The position numbers and the translations under genes were made by a program. 64,000 nucleotides of DNA from the NCBI RefSeq assembly GCF_001543285.1, contig NZ_CP014164.1:1984001-2048000 (forward strand), in the 5' to 3' direction. This DNA comes from Aerococcus viridans (GTDB lineage Bacteria; Bacillota; Bacilli; Lactobacillales; Aerococcaceae). Shown one piece after another: positions 56,068-64,000 of the stretch (position 1 is the first letter of the stretch; the number at the start of each line of letters is the position of its first letter). The notes under the pieces were generated by a model, which was not told the DNA's origin, searched no databases, and worked only from the letters and a program-made list of their open reading frames with translations.

Positions 56068-56163
56068 GATTGTTCCAACATATGGAAGAGTCCTATTTCT
56101 CGTGAATGCGGGCTCTTAGCTAGTAAGACTGCGGGCCGCATAAATGGTTTGCAGTCTTTTTTT
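56057..56163 (+). promoter_or_regulatory. Attenuator: competing hairpins and terminator after the leader peptide
   Basis: TAGCTAA at the end of the leader can pair with TTAGCTA near 56117. AAGAGTCC (56086-56093) can pair with GGGCTCTT (56110-56117). The terminator is AAGACTGC (56125-56132) with GCAGTCTT (56151-56158) and a T-run. Because segments overlap, ribosome position on the leucine codons could decide which hairpin forms. Confidence 0.65.
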
Positions 56164-56354
56164 GTTTCTGATGATCGGCTTTTAAGTGAATTTGATTAAT
56201 ATGACTCACAATATCTGGTTCCAAAAGTCAAAATTATCCGACGCTTTCCAAAATACCTTAATTACCTACAGTAATAGTTCTACTCTTGGTCTAGCGCGTA
56301 TATTCTAAGCGACTTTTGTCTCACCTCAACTTAACCCTCGAAAGGAGTTTTCAA

Positions 56355-57542
56355 ATGCAAGATGTCGTAATCGTAGCTGCACAAAGAACCCCCATCGGAT
56401 CATTCGGTGGCGTATTTAAAAATGTTTCCGCTGTTGACTTAGGTAAGGTAGCCGTTCAAGGAGCCATGGCTAAGGCCAACATTGATCCAACCCTAGTAGA
56501 TGAGGTCATCTTCGGTAACGTCTTAAGCGCAGGTTTAGGTCAAAACGTTGCCCGCCAAGTTGCAGTCGCTGCCGGAATTCCAGTTGAAAAACCAGCCTTC
56601 GCTGTCAACAAGGTTTGCGGTTCAGGTTTGAAAGCTGTCGCCCTTGGCGCGCAAAGTATTATGGTGGGCGAATCGGACGTCGTGGTTGCTGGCGGGACCG
56701 AAAATATGAGCCAAGCGCCTTACATTGTTGAAGATGCACGTTGGGGTATGCGAATGGGCGACCAGAAAGTGGTCGACACCATGATTAAAGACGGTTTAAC
56801 CGACGCCTTCAACAACTACCATATGGGGATTACCGCAGAAAATATTGTAGAAAAATATGGTTTCAAACGAGAAGATCAAGATGCCCTAGCTGCTTCCAGC
56901 CAACAAAAGGCGGAAGCTGCCATCAATAACAACAAATTCCAAGATGAAATTACACCCGTCGCCGTTCCGCAAAGACGCGGCGACGATATCCAAATCGAAG
57001 CGGATGAATATCCAAGAGCTGGTGTTACCCAAGAATCTTTAGCTAAATTAAGACCAGCCTTCAAGCGTGATGGTGGATCTGTTACAGCAGCCAACTCTTC
57101 AGGTATTAACGACGGGGCTGCAGCCATCGTCTTAATGTCCAAGGAAAAAGCCGAAGCGATTGGCGCTAAACCTTTAGCTACCATTAAAGCCTTCGCAAGC
57201 GCCGGCGTTGACCCTTCAATCATGGGAACAGGTCCAATTCCAGCTACCAGAAAAGCACTGGATAAAGCCCAATTGACTATAAAAGACATCGATTTAATTG
57301 AAGCCAACGAAGCTTTCGCTGCCCAAGCCTTGTGTGTATTGCAAGATCTTGATGCAGATATGGACAAGGTCAACGTGAACGGCGGTGCCATCGCCTTGGG
57401 TCACCCGATTGGTGCATCCGGCGCCCGCATCTTAGTCACCCTGGTCCACGAAATGATCAAACGGCAGTCTACTTATGGCCTAGCTACCTTGTGTATCGGG
57501 GGTGGCCAAGGAATATCCATGATTATCGAAGGAAACTATTAA
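56355..57542 (+). CDS. Acetyl-CoA C-acetyltransferase (thiolase)
   Basis: A 395-residue thiolase. The acyl-accepting Cys is in [20 protein letters not shown] near residue 88. The His motif is [17 protein letters not shown] and the second Cys motif [12 protein letters not shown]. It condenses two acetyl-CoA or cleaves acetoacetyl-CoA, serving the mevalonate pathway or ketone/fatty-acid metabolism. No mvaS or mvaA is beside it. The start follows GAAAGGAG. It sits 190 bases after a leucine-type attenuator. Confidence 0.93.
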   Translation: MQDVVIVAAQRTPIGSFGGVFKNVSAVDLGKVAVQGAMAKANIDPTLVDEVIFGNVLSAGLGQNVARQVAVAAGIPVEKPAFAVNKVCGSGLKAVALGAQSIMVGESDVVVAGGTENMSQAPYIVEDARWGMRMGDQKVVDTMIKDGLTDAFNNYHMGITAENIVEKYGFKREDQDALAASSQQKAEAAINNNKFQDEITPVAVPQRRGDDIQIEADEYPRAGVTQESLAKLRPAFKRDGGSVTAANSSGINDGAAAIVLMSKEKAEAIGAKPLATIKAFASAGVDPSIMGTGPIPATRKALDKAQLTIKDIDLIEANEAFAAQALCVLQDLDADMDKVNVNGGAIALGHPIGASGARILVTLVHEMIKRQSTYGLATLCIGGGQGISMIIEGNY

Positions 57543-57639
57543 TCGGCTATGACACCAGCTAAGGGCTGAACCCCTTTTGACAATTGAAAAATGACTCGTA
57601 TTTAGAAACCCAAGCATACATATAAAGGAGATTTTTATT

Positions 57640-58557
57640 ATGATTGACACATATACTTTCCACGACATGACCCTATCTTGGTTGAACGGCGCGATGATTG
57701 GCACAGACGGCGGGACAATTTTCGGTCCGGTACCAAGAGCGCTTTGGGGCCGCTACTATCCATATAATGATAAAAACCAAGTGGCTGAGGTTTGTGACCC
57801 GATTGTTATCCAATACCAAGGGAAAAACTACATCATTGATGCGTCCTTTAACTTGGATAAATTTAATGAAAAAGGGAAACGAAATGTTGGCCTTCAACAA
57901 GAAGGTAGTATCCAAGAAGACTTTGAAACGCTTGGGATTACGCCTGAAGATATTGACGTTGTGATGATGACCCACATGCATAACGACCATGCCAGCGGTT
58001 TGACTTACTTTGAAGACGATCAATGGCAATCAACCTTCCCTAATGCGACGATTTATATCTCTGATATCGAGTGGGATGCGGTAAGACATCCAAATGCACG
58101 GACTAAGAATACTTATCCGAAAGAAAATTGGGAAGCCATCCAAGGACAAGTAGCAACCTTTACGGATAGCATTACCATTGCTGAAGGGATTACCATGGAA
58201 GTGACAGGTGGTCACAGTCCTGGTCATACCATTATACGTCTTGAACAAGCTGGCGAAACTATGCTACATATGGCAGATATCCTACTTACATTCGTTCACA
58301 CAAACCCACTTTGGGTCGGTGGTCTAGACGATTACCCAATGGATTCTATTTCAGCTAAACAAGAATTGATGCCAGAAGCCCTAGCCAACAACTACCGCTT
58401 TATCTTCTACCATGATCCATACTACCGTGTGGTTGAATACACTGAAGACGGGAAAAACATCCAATACGCTATGGCGTCATCGCGCGATGTCTTTATCCCA
58501 TTCACTGACCAACAAGACCGGGTCCCAAAACAAGTTGAAGCAGCAGTCATTAAATAA
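57640..58557 (+). CDS. Metallo-beta-lactamase-fold hydrolase
   Basis: A 305-residue MBL-fold protein. The metal motif HxHxDH is MMTHMHNDHASGLTYF near residue 112. Further ligands are GGHSPGHT near 188 and ADILL near 211. The N-terminal GTDGGTIFGPVPRALWGRYY type is like N-acyl-homoserine-lactonase-related hydrolases, but the substrate is not known. Follows the thiolase by 98 bases with its own AAAGGAG site, possibly the same transcript. Confidence 0.85.
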   Translation: MIDTYTFHDMTLSWLNGAMIGTDGGTIFGPVPRALWGRYYPYNDKNQVAEVCDPIVIQYQGKNYIIDASFNLDKFNEKGKRNVGLQQEGSIQEDFETLGITPEDIDVVMMTHMHNDHASGLTYFEDDQWQSTFPNATIYISDIEWDAVRHPNARTKNTYPKENWEAIQGQVATFTDSITIAEGITMEVTGGHSPGHTIIRLEQAGETMLHMADILLTFVHTNPLWVGGLDDYPMDSISAKQELMPEALANNYRFIFYHDPYYRVVEYTEDGKNIQYAMASSRDVFIPFTDQQDRVPKQVEAAVIK

Positions 58558-58612
58558 AATATTATTGCAGCTATCAAATGAGCCAGATAAGTTAAAATAT
58601 CAATCATCCCTG

Positions 58613-58680
58613 AGCAAGTTTCTTCTATATAAGAGGTGTCATTTAATTGCCCTATTGTATAGAAGAAACTTGCTTTTTTA
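58613..58680 (+). terminator. Strong terminator after the MBL hydrolase gene
   Basis: AGCAAGTTTCTTCTATA pairs perfectly with TATAGAAGAAACTTGCT over a 28-base loop and is followed by TTTTTA. Confidence 0.85.
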
Positions 58681-58797
58681 GGTACGCGAAAAGTCGCTGA
58701 GCATTGACGCGTCTAACGCATTTAGGCGCGTAAACACCAAAGCATAAACGCGCCCATAAACTGGACCAAAATTGGGTTTAAATTACTAAAATCAACC

Positions 58798-58850
58798 ACA
58801 AAAAAACAGCTAGATTAGGCGCTTTTCGTCCCCTACTAGCTGGTTTTTAT
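58798..58850 (-). terminator. Terminator after the hydratase-like gene
   Basis: On the minus strand CAGCTAG pairs with CTAGCTG across a loop of about 25 bases and is followed by seven T residues. Confidence 0.7.
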
Positions 58851-58877
58851 TTTGCCATTAGTTGGCCTTTAGTCTGC

Positions 58878-59666
58878 TTATTCGACTACTTCAAAAGAAA
58901 TGTCGTCCATGGTATCGAATTTCACTTCGACCTTATCGCCAATTTCAATCTTGTTCGCCTTGGTCATGCCACCGGTCATAATTGGCACGCCGGCCTCTAA
59001 TTTCACACCCCGCTTATACAAGGCGTTGGCTAGGAAGACCACCGCATTGGCTGGATGGTTGGCTACATCCTTCCCAATCCCTTCATCAATCTTCTCACCA
59101 TTAATATAAACAACAGCTTTTTCGTTCAAGATATCCACTTGGTCTAAGCTGAAGTGGGTATTTGAATAAACTGCCCCCTGGCAAGAAGTGTTGTCAGCAA
59201 CCACATCTTCCAAGGAGAAACGGAAACCGTGATAGCGAGAGTCTACTATCTCAACAGAAGAATAGACATAGTCAATCTTATCCATGACTTCTTCAAAAGT
59301 TACATTCTCTTGGTAGATATCCTCCTTCAAGACAATAGTCACTTCCGGCTCAATACGGGGGTGGATAAACCGTTCCATCGACAAAGGTTCGCCGTCATAA
59401 GAAATCATATACTCAAAAATGTGGGCATAAACTGGCTGATCAATATTCAACTGTTTAATCTTAGCCGGTGACGTCAAACCAATCTTATAGGCCGCCGTCT
59501 TCCCGTCTGTTTCTTTCTTCAAAGCTACGACCAAATCTTGGATATCATAGGCTTCTTGCTCATCGAAGAAAACATTAAACACCTCCGTCACATTATCAAT
59601 CGCCGTCTTATTCTTCTCCGCATCATACAAATACTGCGCAATCTCCTGCATCTTCGACTCTTCCAT
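58878..59666 (-). CDS. 2-keto-4-pentenoate hydratase / oxo-acid decarboxylase family protein
   Basis: A 262-residue protein of the MhpD/HpaH/4-oxalocrotonate decarboxylase branch of the FAH-like superfamily. Family motifs are KTAAYKIGLTSPAKIKQLNI, RIEPEVTIVLKEDI (metal Glu), VEIVDSRYHGFRFSLEDVVA and DNTSCQGAVYSNT. Members hydrate or decarboxylate 2-oxo-enoic acids in meta-cleavage pathways of aromatic compounds. The nearby HpaI-type aldolase would act on the hydration product, but the genes are in different transcripts and no ring-cleavage enzyme is present. The ATG follows AAAAGGAG. Confidence 0.82.
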   Translation of the reverse strand: MEESKMQEIAQYLYDAEKNKTAIDNVTEVFNVFFDEQEAYDIQDLVVALKKETDGKTAAYKIGLTSPAKIKQLNIDQPVYAHIFEYMISYDGEPLSMERFIHPRIEPEVTIVLKEDIYQENVTFEEVMDKIDYVYSSVEIVDSRYHGFRFSLEDVVADNTSCQGAVYSNTHFSLDQVDILNEKAVVYINGEKIDEGIGKDVANHPANAVVFLANALYKRGVKLEAGVPIMTGGMTKANKIEIGDKVEVKFDTMDDISFEVVE

Positions 59667-59769
59667 ACCTGTCAGCTCCTTTTAATTCATTAAAAAATAA
59701 TGATAAATATTAACCCCATTGTATCAAAACTGACAAATAAAGCAATCTGAACTCTCATATATTTCTAAT

Positions 59770-59807
59770 GAAAAAGGGCATTTGCCCCGATTGCTGGCAA
59801 ACACCCT
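59770..59807 (-). terminator. Terminator after the quinone-oxidoreductase gene
   Basis: On the minus strand AGGGTGTTTGCC pairs with GGGCAAATGCCCT and is followed by TTTTC. Confidence 0.75.
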
Positions 59808-59838
59808 AAATCACTCCCCTCAATAAAATCACGAAACT

Positions 59839-60837
59839 TTAGTCTTCCAAGCTGATGATGATTTTACCTAAGTTTTTATTGTCTTCCATATATTCATGGG
59901 CCTCTGGTAGGCGGTCAAAAGCCATGACAGTGTCAATCACTGGTTGAATAGTACCGTCTGCAATTAAAGGCACGACTTCTTTATTGACGTCTGCTACTAG
60001 GCGCGCCTTGTAGTCGTCTGAGCGTGTTGACAGCAAGGTCCCTTGGAGTTTCACCCGCTTAAAGAGCAATTGCCCCATATCAAAGTCCGGAACCTCTGTG
60101 CCCCCAAGAACACCGATTAAAACCCAGCGGCCGTCTTGGCCGATAGCTGACGCATTTTTATTAGCATAGGACGCCCCAATGAAATCTAGAATGACATCGA
60201 CTCCCCTATTGTCAGTTGCTTCAGAAATCACGTCGGCGAAATTTTCTTCCTTATAATTAATGGTGGTCTGGGCGCCTAATTCTTTAGCTAGGTCTAATTT
60301 ATCTTGACGGCCTGCGGTGGCAAAGATTTCTACCTGCGACAGGTGGTTGGCCAATTGGATAGCTGCAGTCCCAACGCTAGAACCCGCTGCATGGACAAGG
60401 ATCCGTTCACCTTGATGCAAGTCGCCGATCCAATACATAGTCTGGTAGGCGGTCATGAAGGCTTCTGGAATGGCGGCAGCGGTAGTAAAAGGCGTGTCTT
60501 TAGGGAAAACCATGGCACGACTTAGGGGGATGCGGGCGTATTCGGCATATGCGCCGTGGGTAATAATCCCCGCTACGTGGTCGCCAATAGCAACATGACT
60601 GGATTCCGTCCCGTCTGTATGAATATCTACCACTTCACCAGCAATCTCAATCCCCATCACCCGGTCTTCAAGGCTGGCATCCGGCTTCAAACTGTTCCTC
60701 GACATGACATCATGGCGGTTAAGCCCAATTGCCTTGACCTTGACTAGAGCCTCACCCGCTTGTGCCATCGGCCTGTCGATTTCTTGCAGTTCAAAATTCT
60801 CTGGGCCACCTGCTTGATTGAGTATCCAAGCTTTCAT
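59839..60837 (-). CDS. Zinc-independent MDR-family quinone oxidoreductase
   Basis: A 332-residue NADPH-dependent medium-chain reductase of the quinone oxidoreductase type. The NADPH Rossmann motif is ILVHAAGSSVGTAAIQLAN near residue 140. The N-terminus WILNQAGGPENFELQEID and GLNRHDVMSRNS follow the family pattern, and the zinc ligands of alcohol dehydrogenases are lacking. It likely reduces quinones or enones. The start at 60837 has AAGGAG eight bases before. Single gene. Confidence 0.88.
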   Translation of the reverse strand: MKAWILNQAGGPENFELQEIDRPMAQAGEALVKVKAIGLNRHDVMSRNSLKPDASLEDRVMGIEIAGEVVDIHTDGTESSHVAIGDHVAGIITHGAYAEYARIPLSRAMVFPKDTPFTTAAAIPEAFMTAYQTMYWIGDLHQGERILVHAAGSSVGTAAIQLANHLSQVEIFATAGRQDKLDLAKELGAQTTINYKEENFADVISEATDNRGVDVILDFIGASYANKNASAIGQDGRWVLIGVLGGTEVPDFDMGQLLFKRVKLQGTLLSTRSDDYKARLVADVNKEVVPLIADGTIQPVIDTVMAFDRLPEAHEYMEDNKNLGKIIISLED

Positions 60838-60964
60838 CCAATCCACTCCTTTTGTATATGTGTTCGTCCCTTACATCATAAACCATTTGCGGACAATTGA
60901 TAAGTAAAGCAGCTTATGATCTTTCTTATTTAATGAGGGTCCGGTAAAATGATCTATATATTCT

Positions 60965-61080
60965 AGGTGCGAGACAAACCGTTAACAGATGAACGTTGGA
61001 AGTTTAGGGCAGTGGCTGACAATGTCAGCTCAACTTAAACTGAAACGCAGTCATCTATGGTTTGTCCAACCCGATTTTAA
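60965..61080 (+). repeat. Unit F of the modular structured repeat
   Basis: One unit in a short intergenic region: GACAAACC/GGTTTGTC, AGATGA/TCATCT, GTTTA/TAAAC and GCTGAC/GTCAGC. The constant blocks ACGTTGGAAG, CTGAAACGCAGTC and CAACCCGA are kept. It lies after the start of the divergent oxidoreductase gene and directly before the NUDIX gene, so it does not follow a stop codon on its strand. Confidence 0.8.
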
Positions 61081-61113
61081 TGATAGTAAAAAAACGATTG
61101 ACAGGTGATACGG

Positions 61114-61509
61114 ATGAAAGATATTTATGTTGTTGGGGCGATTTTGATTAAAGACCAGCGAATTTTATGTGCCCAACGCGGGGGCGCGAAGTCTTTAGCC
61201 TACTTGTGGGAGTTTCCTGGTGGGAAGATAGAAGCTGGCGAAACTGCGCAAGGAGCCCTGAAACGTGAATTGGAAGAGGAGTTAAAGATCCAGGTTCAAG
61301 TATCCCCAGAGATATTTGATACATCAGCCTACGAATATGATTTCGGACGCGTTCATCTCACAACAATTATCTGCCAGCTTGAGCAAGGTGAGCCCTTCTT
61401 GACGGAACATAAGGCCATCAAGTGGTTGAAGCCTAGCGAATTGAAGTCTTTAGACTGGGCGCCAGCGGACCTGCCTGCTGTAGATAAGTTATCACAAATG
61501 ACGCTATAG
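61114..61509 (+). CDS. NUDIX hydrolase (MutT-like)
   Basis: A 131-residue NUDIX protein. The Nudix box GGKIEAGETAQGALKRELEE is complete, and the surroundings (ILCAQRGGAKSLAYLWEFPG) match 8-oxo-dGTP pyrophosphatases of the MutT type. It probably clears oxidised nucleotides. The ATG at 61114 follows AGGTGA; an in-frame GTG nine bases earlier overlaps that site. The following helicase gene begins 42 bases after the stop, so the two may form an operon. Confidence 0.88.
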   Translation: MKDIYVVGAILIKDQRILCAQRGGAKSLAYLWEFPGGKIEAGETAQGALKRELEEELKIQVQVSPEIFDTSAYEYDFGRVHLTTIICQLEQGEPFLTEHKAIKWLKPSELKSLDWAPADLPAVDKLSQMTL

Positions 61510-61551
61510 ATTGATTTGTAGACTGAATTTTAGGATTTTTTGGAGGTATAT

Positions 61552-64000
61552 ATGGATTTATTAGCGCAATCTTTGCGGCATGCTTTTATTGATCAGAGGC
61601 AGTTGGGGCATGCCCAGTATGACCCTGAGTTGATTATTAATCAGCCTGATGAGAATATCTTCCTATTAAATACCTTGCAGGAGGAATTGGATACCAGCGA
61701 AACTTTTACATTTTCAGTGGCATTTGTGACGGAGAGTGGTCTCAACACGCTGAAAACCCACCTCTTTGATTTACACCAACGAGGGATAAAAGGCCGGTTA
61801 ATTACCTCCAACTATTTGGACTTTAACTCACCAGATATTTTCAAGGCCTTGCTGAAAGTTCCTAATTTGGAGGTCCGCATTTCTGACAAAGAAGCTTTTC
61901 ACGCTAAAGGGTATTTATTTGAACACAAGGACCACGCTTCCTTTATTATTGGGTCGTCAAACTTGACCAACCATGCCTTAAAAACCAATTACGAGTGGAA
62001 CATTAAACTGACTACCTACCACCACGGGGCCATTATCCATCAAATGCAGGCCCATTTAGACAAGGAATGGGCGAGTGCGCAGCCTTTAACTGAAGACTGG
62101 ATTGAAGCATATGCCAATTCCTTCCAACCGCCTAAATACCGTGATACTAGTATCTTACTGGACCCAGCCAAGAACTTTATCGTACCTAATAAGATGCAAC
62201 AGCCAGCCTTAGATAGTCTTATTGAATTACGGCAAAATGGCGCCGACCGTGGCTTAGTAATCGCGGCTACCGGGACTGGTAAAACCTACCTAGCGGCTTT
62301 TGATGTCTTGGAATCCAAACCCGAAAAAGTCCTTTTTATCGTTCACAGGGAACAAATCTTACATTCCGCAATGGCCTCTTTTAAAAGGGTGATGCATACA
62401 GAACCAGATGATTTATTTGGCTTTTATACAGGTAATAAAAAGGATAGCCAAGCCAAGTATATTTTCGCCACCCAACAGACCATTACCCGCGACCAACATT
62501 TACACCAATTTGACCCAGAAGAATTCGATTATATCTTAGTAGATGAAGTCCACCGAGCTGGATCAGCGTCTTACCAGCGGATTTTTGACTACTTTAAACC
62601 CAAATTCCTACTTGGTTTAACGGCTACACCTGAGCGTACAGATGGCTATAATTTATATGAACTCTTTGACTACAATATCGCCTATGAAATCCGCCTGCAA
62701 GATGCTCTTGAAGCTGATTTACTAGCCCCCTTCCATTACTTTGGGGTGACCGACTTCGAAAAAGACGGCGAATTGATTTCTGAAACCACCCAATTAAAGA
62801 ACCTAATCCTAGACGAACGGGTTGATTATGTCATGGACAAGTTGACTTACTATGGTTTAGATAAAGAAAAGGTCAAAGGCTTAGTCTTCTGTAGCCGCAA
62901 CGAGGAAGCCAAGTCCCTATCCGACAAATTCAACGCCCGTGGTTATAAAACTGTCGCCCTATCTGGTAGCGATAGCCAAGATGTGCGAACCAAGCAAGTA
63001 AATCGGTTAACTTCAGGTCTCTTAGACTATATTTTTACAGTGGATATCTTTAATGAAGGGATTGATATTCCAGAAATCAACCAGGTGGTCATGTTACGTA
63101 ACACCCAATCCAGCATCATCTTCGTCCAACAAATGGGGCGTGGGCTTCGTAAGCATGATGATAAGGAATTCGTGAATATCATCGACTTTATCGGCAACTA
63201 CAAGAACAACTACCTGATTCCCGTAGCCCTGTCTGGTAATTCAAACCGCAGTAAGGATACCATGCGGAAGACGACCCTCAACACCAACTTTATTTCCGGT
63301 TTATCCAATATCAATTTCGAAAGCATTGCTAAAGAGCGGATTTTTGAGTCTATAAATGCTGTGAAACTAGACTCCATGAAAGAATCGAAAGAAGCCTACC
63401 TAGGCTTAAAAAATGAATTGGGTCGTGTGCCAATGTTGATTGATTTTGAAACAACCAACAGTTTCGACCCTTATCTATTAGCCAACAAAAAGGATAATTA
63501 CCCCGCTTTCTTGGCCAGCATCAAGGAAAGGGACAATACCCTTTCTAAAGCTGCCAACGATATCTTAAAGTTTTTATCGCGGGAAATCTTACCAGGCAAA
63601 CGGGCGCATGAACTAGTCTTATTGAATGAGCTCGCTAAAGAAAGTGTAGATACTTTAAGCTTGGCCAAGATTCAAACCATTTTGACCAAACATGACTTAA
63701 GCCATGACCCTATTACTGTGCAGTCAGTGGTGCGAACCTTGTCCACCGATTATTACGCCGGTAGTTCAAAGAAAACTTACCAACCGGGGCAAGTCGTGAC
63801 CATAGTAGACGAGGGGATTAACTTAAGCCCTGGATTCCAGTCAGCAAAGAAAGATTCGACCTTTTTGCATCATTTAAATGACTTAATCACTACGGCCACC
63901 TTATTAAATGACGGTTATGACAAATCATCAGACTTAACCTTGTATCAAAAATACGGCCGTCGTGACGCCCTACGTCTGCTCAAATGGGAAACGCAATTGG
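61552..64000 (+). CDS. DEAD/DEAH helicase with N-terminal PLD nuclease domain (cut by window edge)
   Basis: At least 816 codons with no stop, running off the window. The N-terminal phospholipase-D-like domain (about 1-170) has HAKGYLF and IIGSSNLTNHAL. The superfamily-2 helicase part (about 215-560) has Walker A AATGTGKTYLAAF, box DEVHRAGSASYQR, TATPERTDG and QQMGRGLRKHDDKEFVNIID. The C-terminal part resembles DUF3427. Such proteins are widespread in Firmicutes and are thought to act in DNA repair or restriction-like processes, without firm evidence. The start follows TGGAGG. Confidence 0.88.
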   Translation, partial: MDLLAQSLRHAFIDQRQLGHAQYDPELIINQPDENIFLLNTLQEELDTSETFTFSVAFVTESGLNTLKTHLFDLHQRGIKGRLITSNYLDFNSPDIFKALLKVPNLEVRISDKEAFHAKGYLFEHKDHASFIIGSSNLTNHALKTNYEWNIKLTTYHHGAIIHQMQAHLDKEWASAQPLTEDWIEAYANSFQPPKYRDTSILLDPAKNFIVPNKMQQPALDSLIELRQNGADRGLVIAATGTGKTYLAAFDVLESKPEKVLFIVHREQILHSAMASFKRVMHTEPDDLFGFYTGNKKDSQAKYIFATQQTITRDQHLHQFDPEEFDYILVDEVHRAGSASYQRIFDYFKPKFLLGLTATPERTDGYNLYELFDYNIAYEIRLQDALEADLLAPFHYFGVTDFEKDGELISETTQLKNLILDERVDYVMDKLTYYGLDKEKVKGLVFCSRNEEAKSLSDKFNARGYKTVALSGSDSQDVRTKQVNRLTSGLLDYIFTVDIFNEGIDIPEINQVVMLRNTQSSIIFVQQMGRGLRKHDDKEFVNIIDFIGNYKNNYLIPVALSGNSNRSKDTMRKTTLNTNFISGLSNINFESIAKERIFESINAVKLDSMKESKEAYLGLKNELGRVPMLIDFETTNSFDPYLLANKKDNYPAFLASIKERDNTLSKAANDILKFLSREILPGKRAHELVLLNELAKESVDTLSLAKIQTILTKHDLSHDPITVQSVVRTLSTDYYAGSSKKTYQPGQVVTIVDEGINLSPGFQSAKKDSTFLHHLNDLITTATLLNDGYDKSSDLTLYQKYGRRDALRLLKWETQL

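Overview
The window reads as chromosome of a low-GC Gram-positive coccus of the order Lactobacillales, most likely family Aerococcaceae (Aerococcus or a close relative). This is inferred from gene content and layout: arginine T-boxes, fused substrate-binding/permease amino-acid transporters, a ydiK-groES-groEL block next to rex, and yvlB/C/D and PhoPR-Pst modules. No database search was possible. I saw no rRNA, tRNA, CRISPR array or prophage.

Layout. 1-2.8 kb: start of hprK, then a yvlB/pspC/pspC/yvlD envelope-stress operon whose first pspC copy carries a nonsense codon. 2.9-10.4 kb: DNA repair (sbcD-sbcC and uvrA, the latter with a LexA-type SOS box). 10.4-17 kb: phosphate uptake pstS-pstC-pstA-pstB and its phoP-phoR two-component system, with 11-bp-phased Pho boxes before pstS. 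17-24.8 kb: prfB (programmed frameshift), secA, hpf, comFA-comFC, degV. 25-32 kb: yigZ-like gene, FAD-linked oxidase, sirtuin, DsbA-like oxidoreductase, nadE and pncB. 32.8-36 kb: polyprenyl-phosphate sugar transferase and a serine-rich membrane-anchored protein. 36.5-38.3 kb: an IS200/IS605 element with a frameshifted tnpB. 38.4-46.5 kb: an arginine block with two SBP-permease fusions, argG and argH, read through Arg-specific T-boxes. 46.7-54.1 kb: amidase, groEL-groES (CIRCE), ydiK-like gene, rex, ABC-F ATPase. 54.2-60.9 kb: an accessory metabolic patch (HpcH/HpaI aldolase, cupin, thiolase behind a leucine-rich leader peptide, MBL hydrolase, 2-keto-4-pentenoate hydratase-like protein, quinone oxidoreductase). 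61-64 kb: NUDIX hydrolase and a PLD/DEAD helicase that runs off the window.

The most striking unexplained feature is a family of about 110-120 bp modular repeats, in tandem arrays of one to three full units, at 27.1, 29.8, 32.5-32.8, 36.1-36.4, 48.4 and 61.0 kb, with a remnant at 0.4 kb. The units keep short constant blocks, but four helices between those blocks change sequence while staying paired. Several arrays start within a few bases of a stop codon and end before a terminator, so they would be transcribed as structured 3' UTRs. A second candidate RNA with a nested fold lies next to one array at 27.48-27.65 kb. Other points of note are a tandem T-box whose second half lacks Stem I, a PstS whose two halves are in swapped order, and a peptide attenuator with five consecutive TTA codons in front of a thiolase gene.
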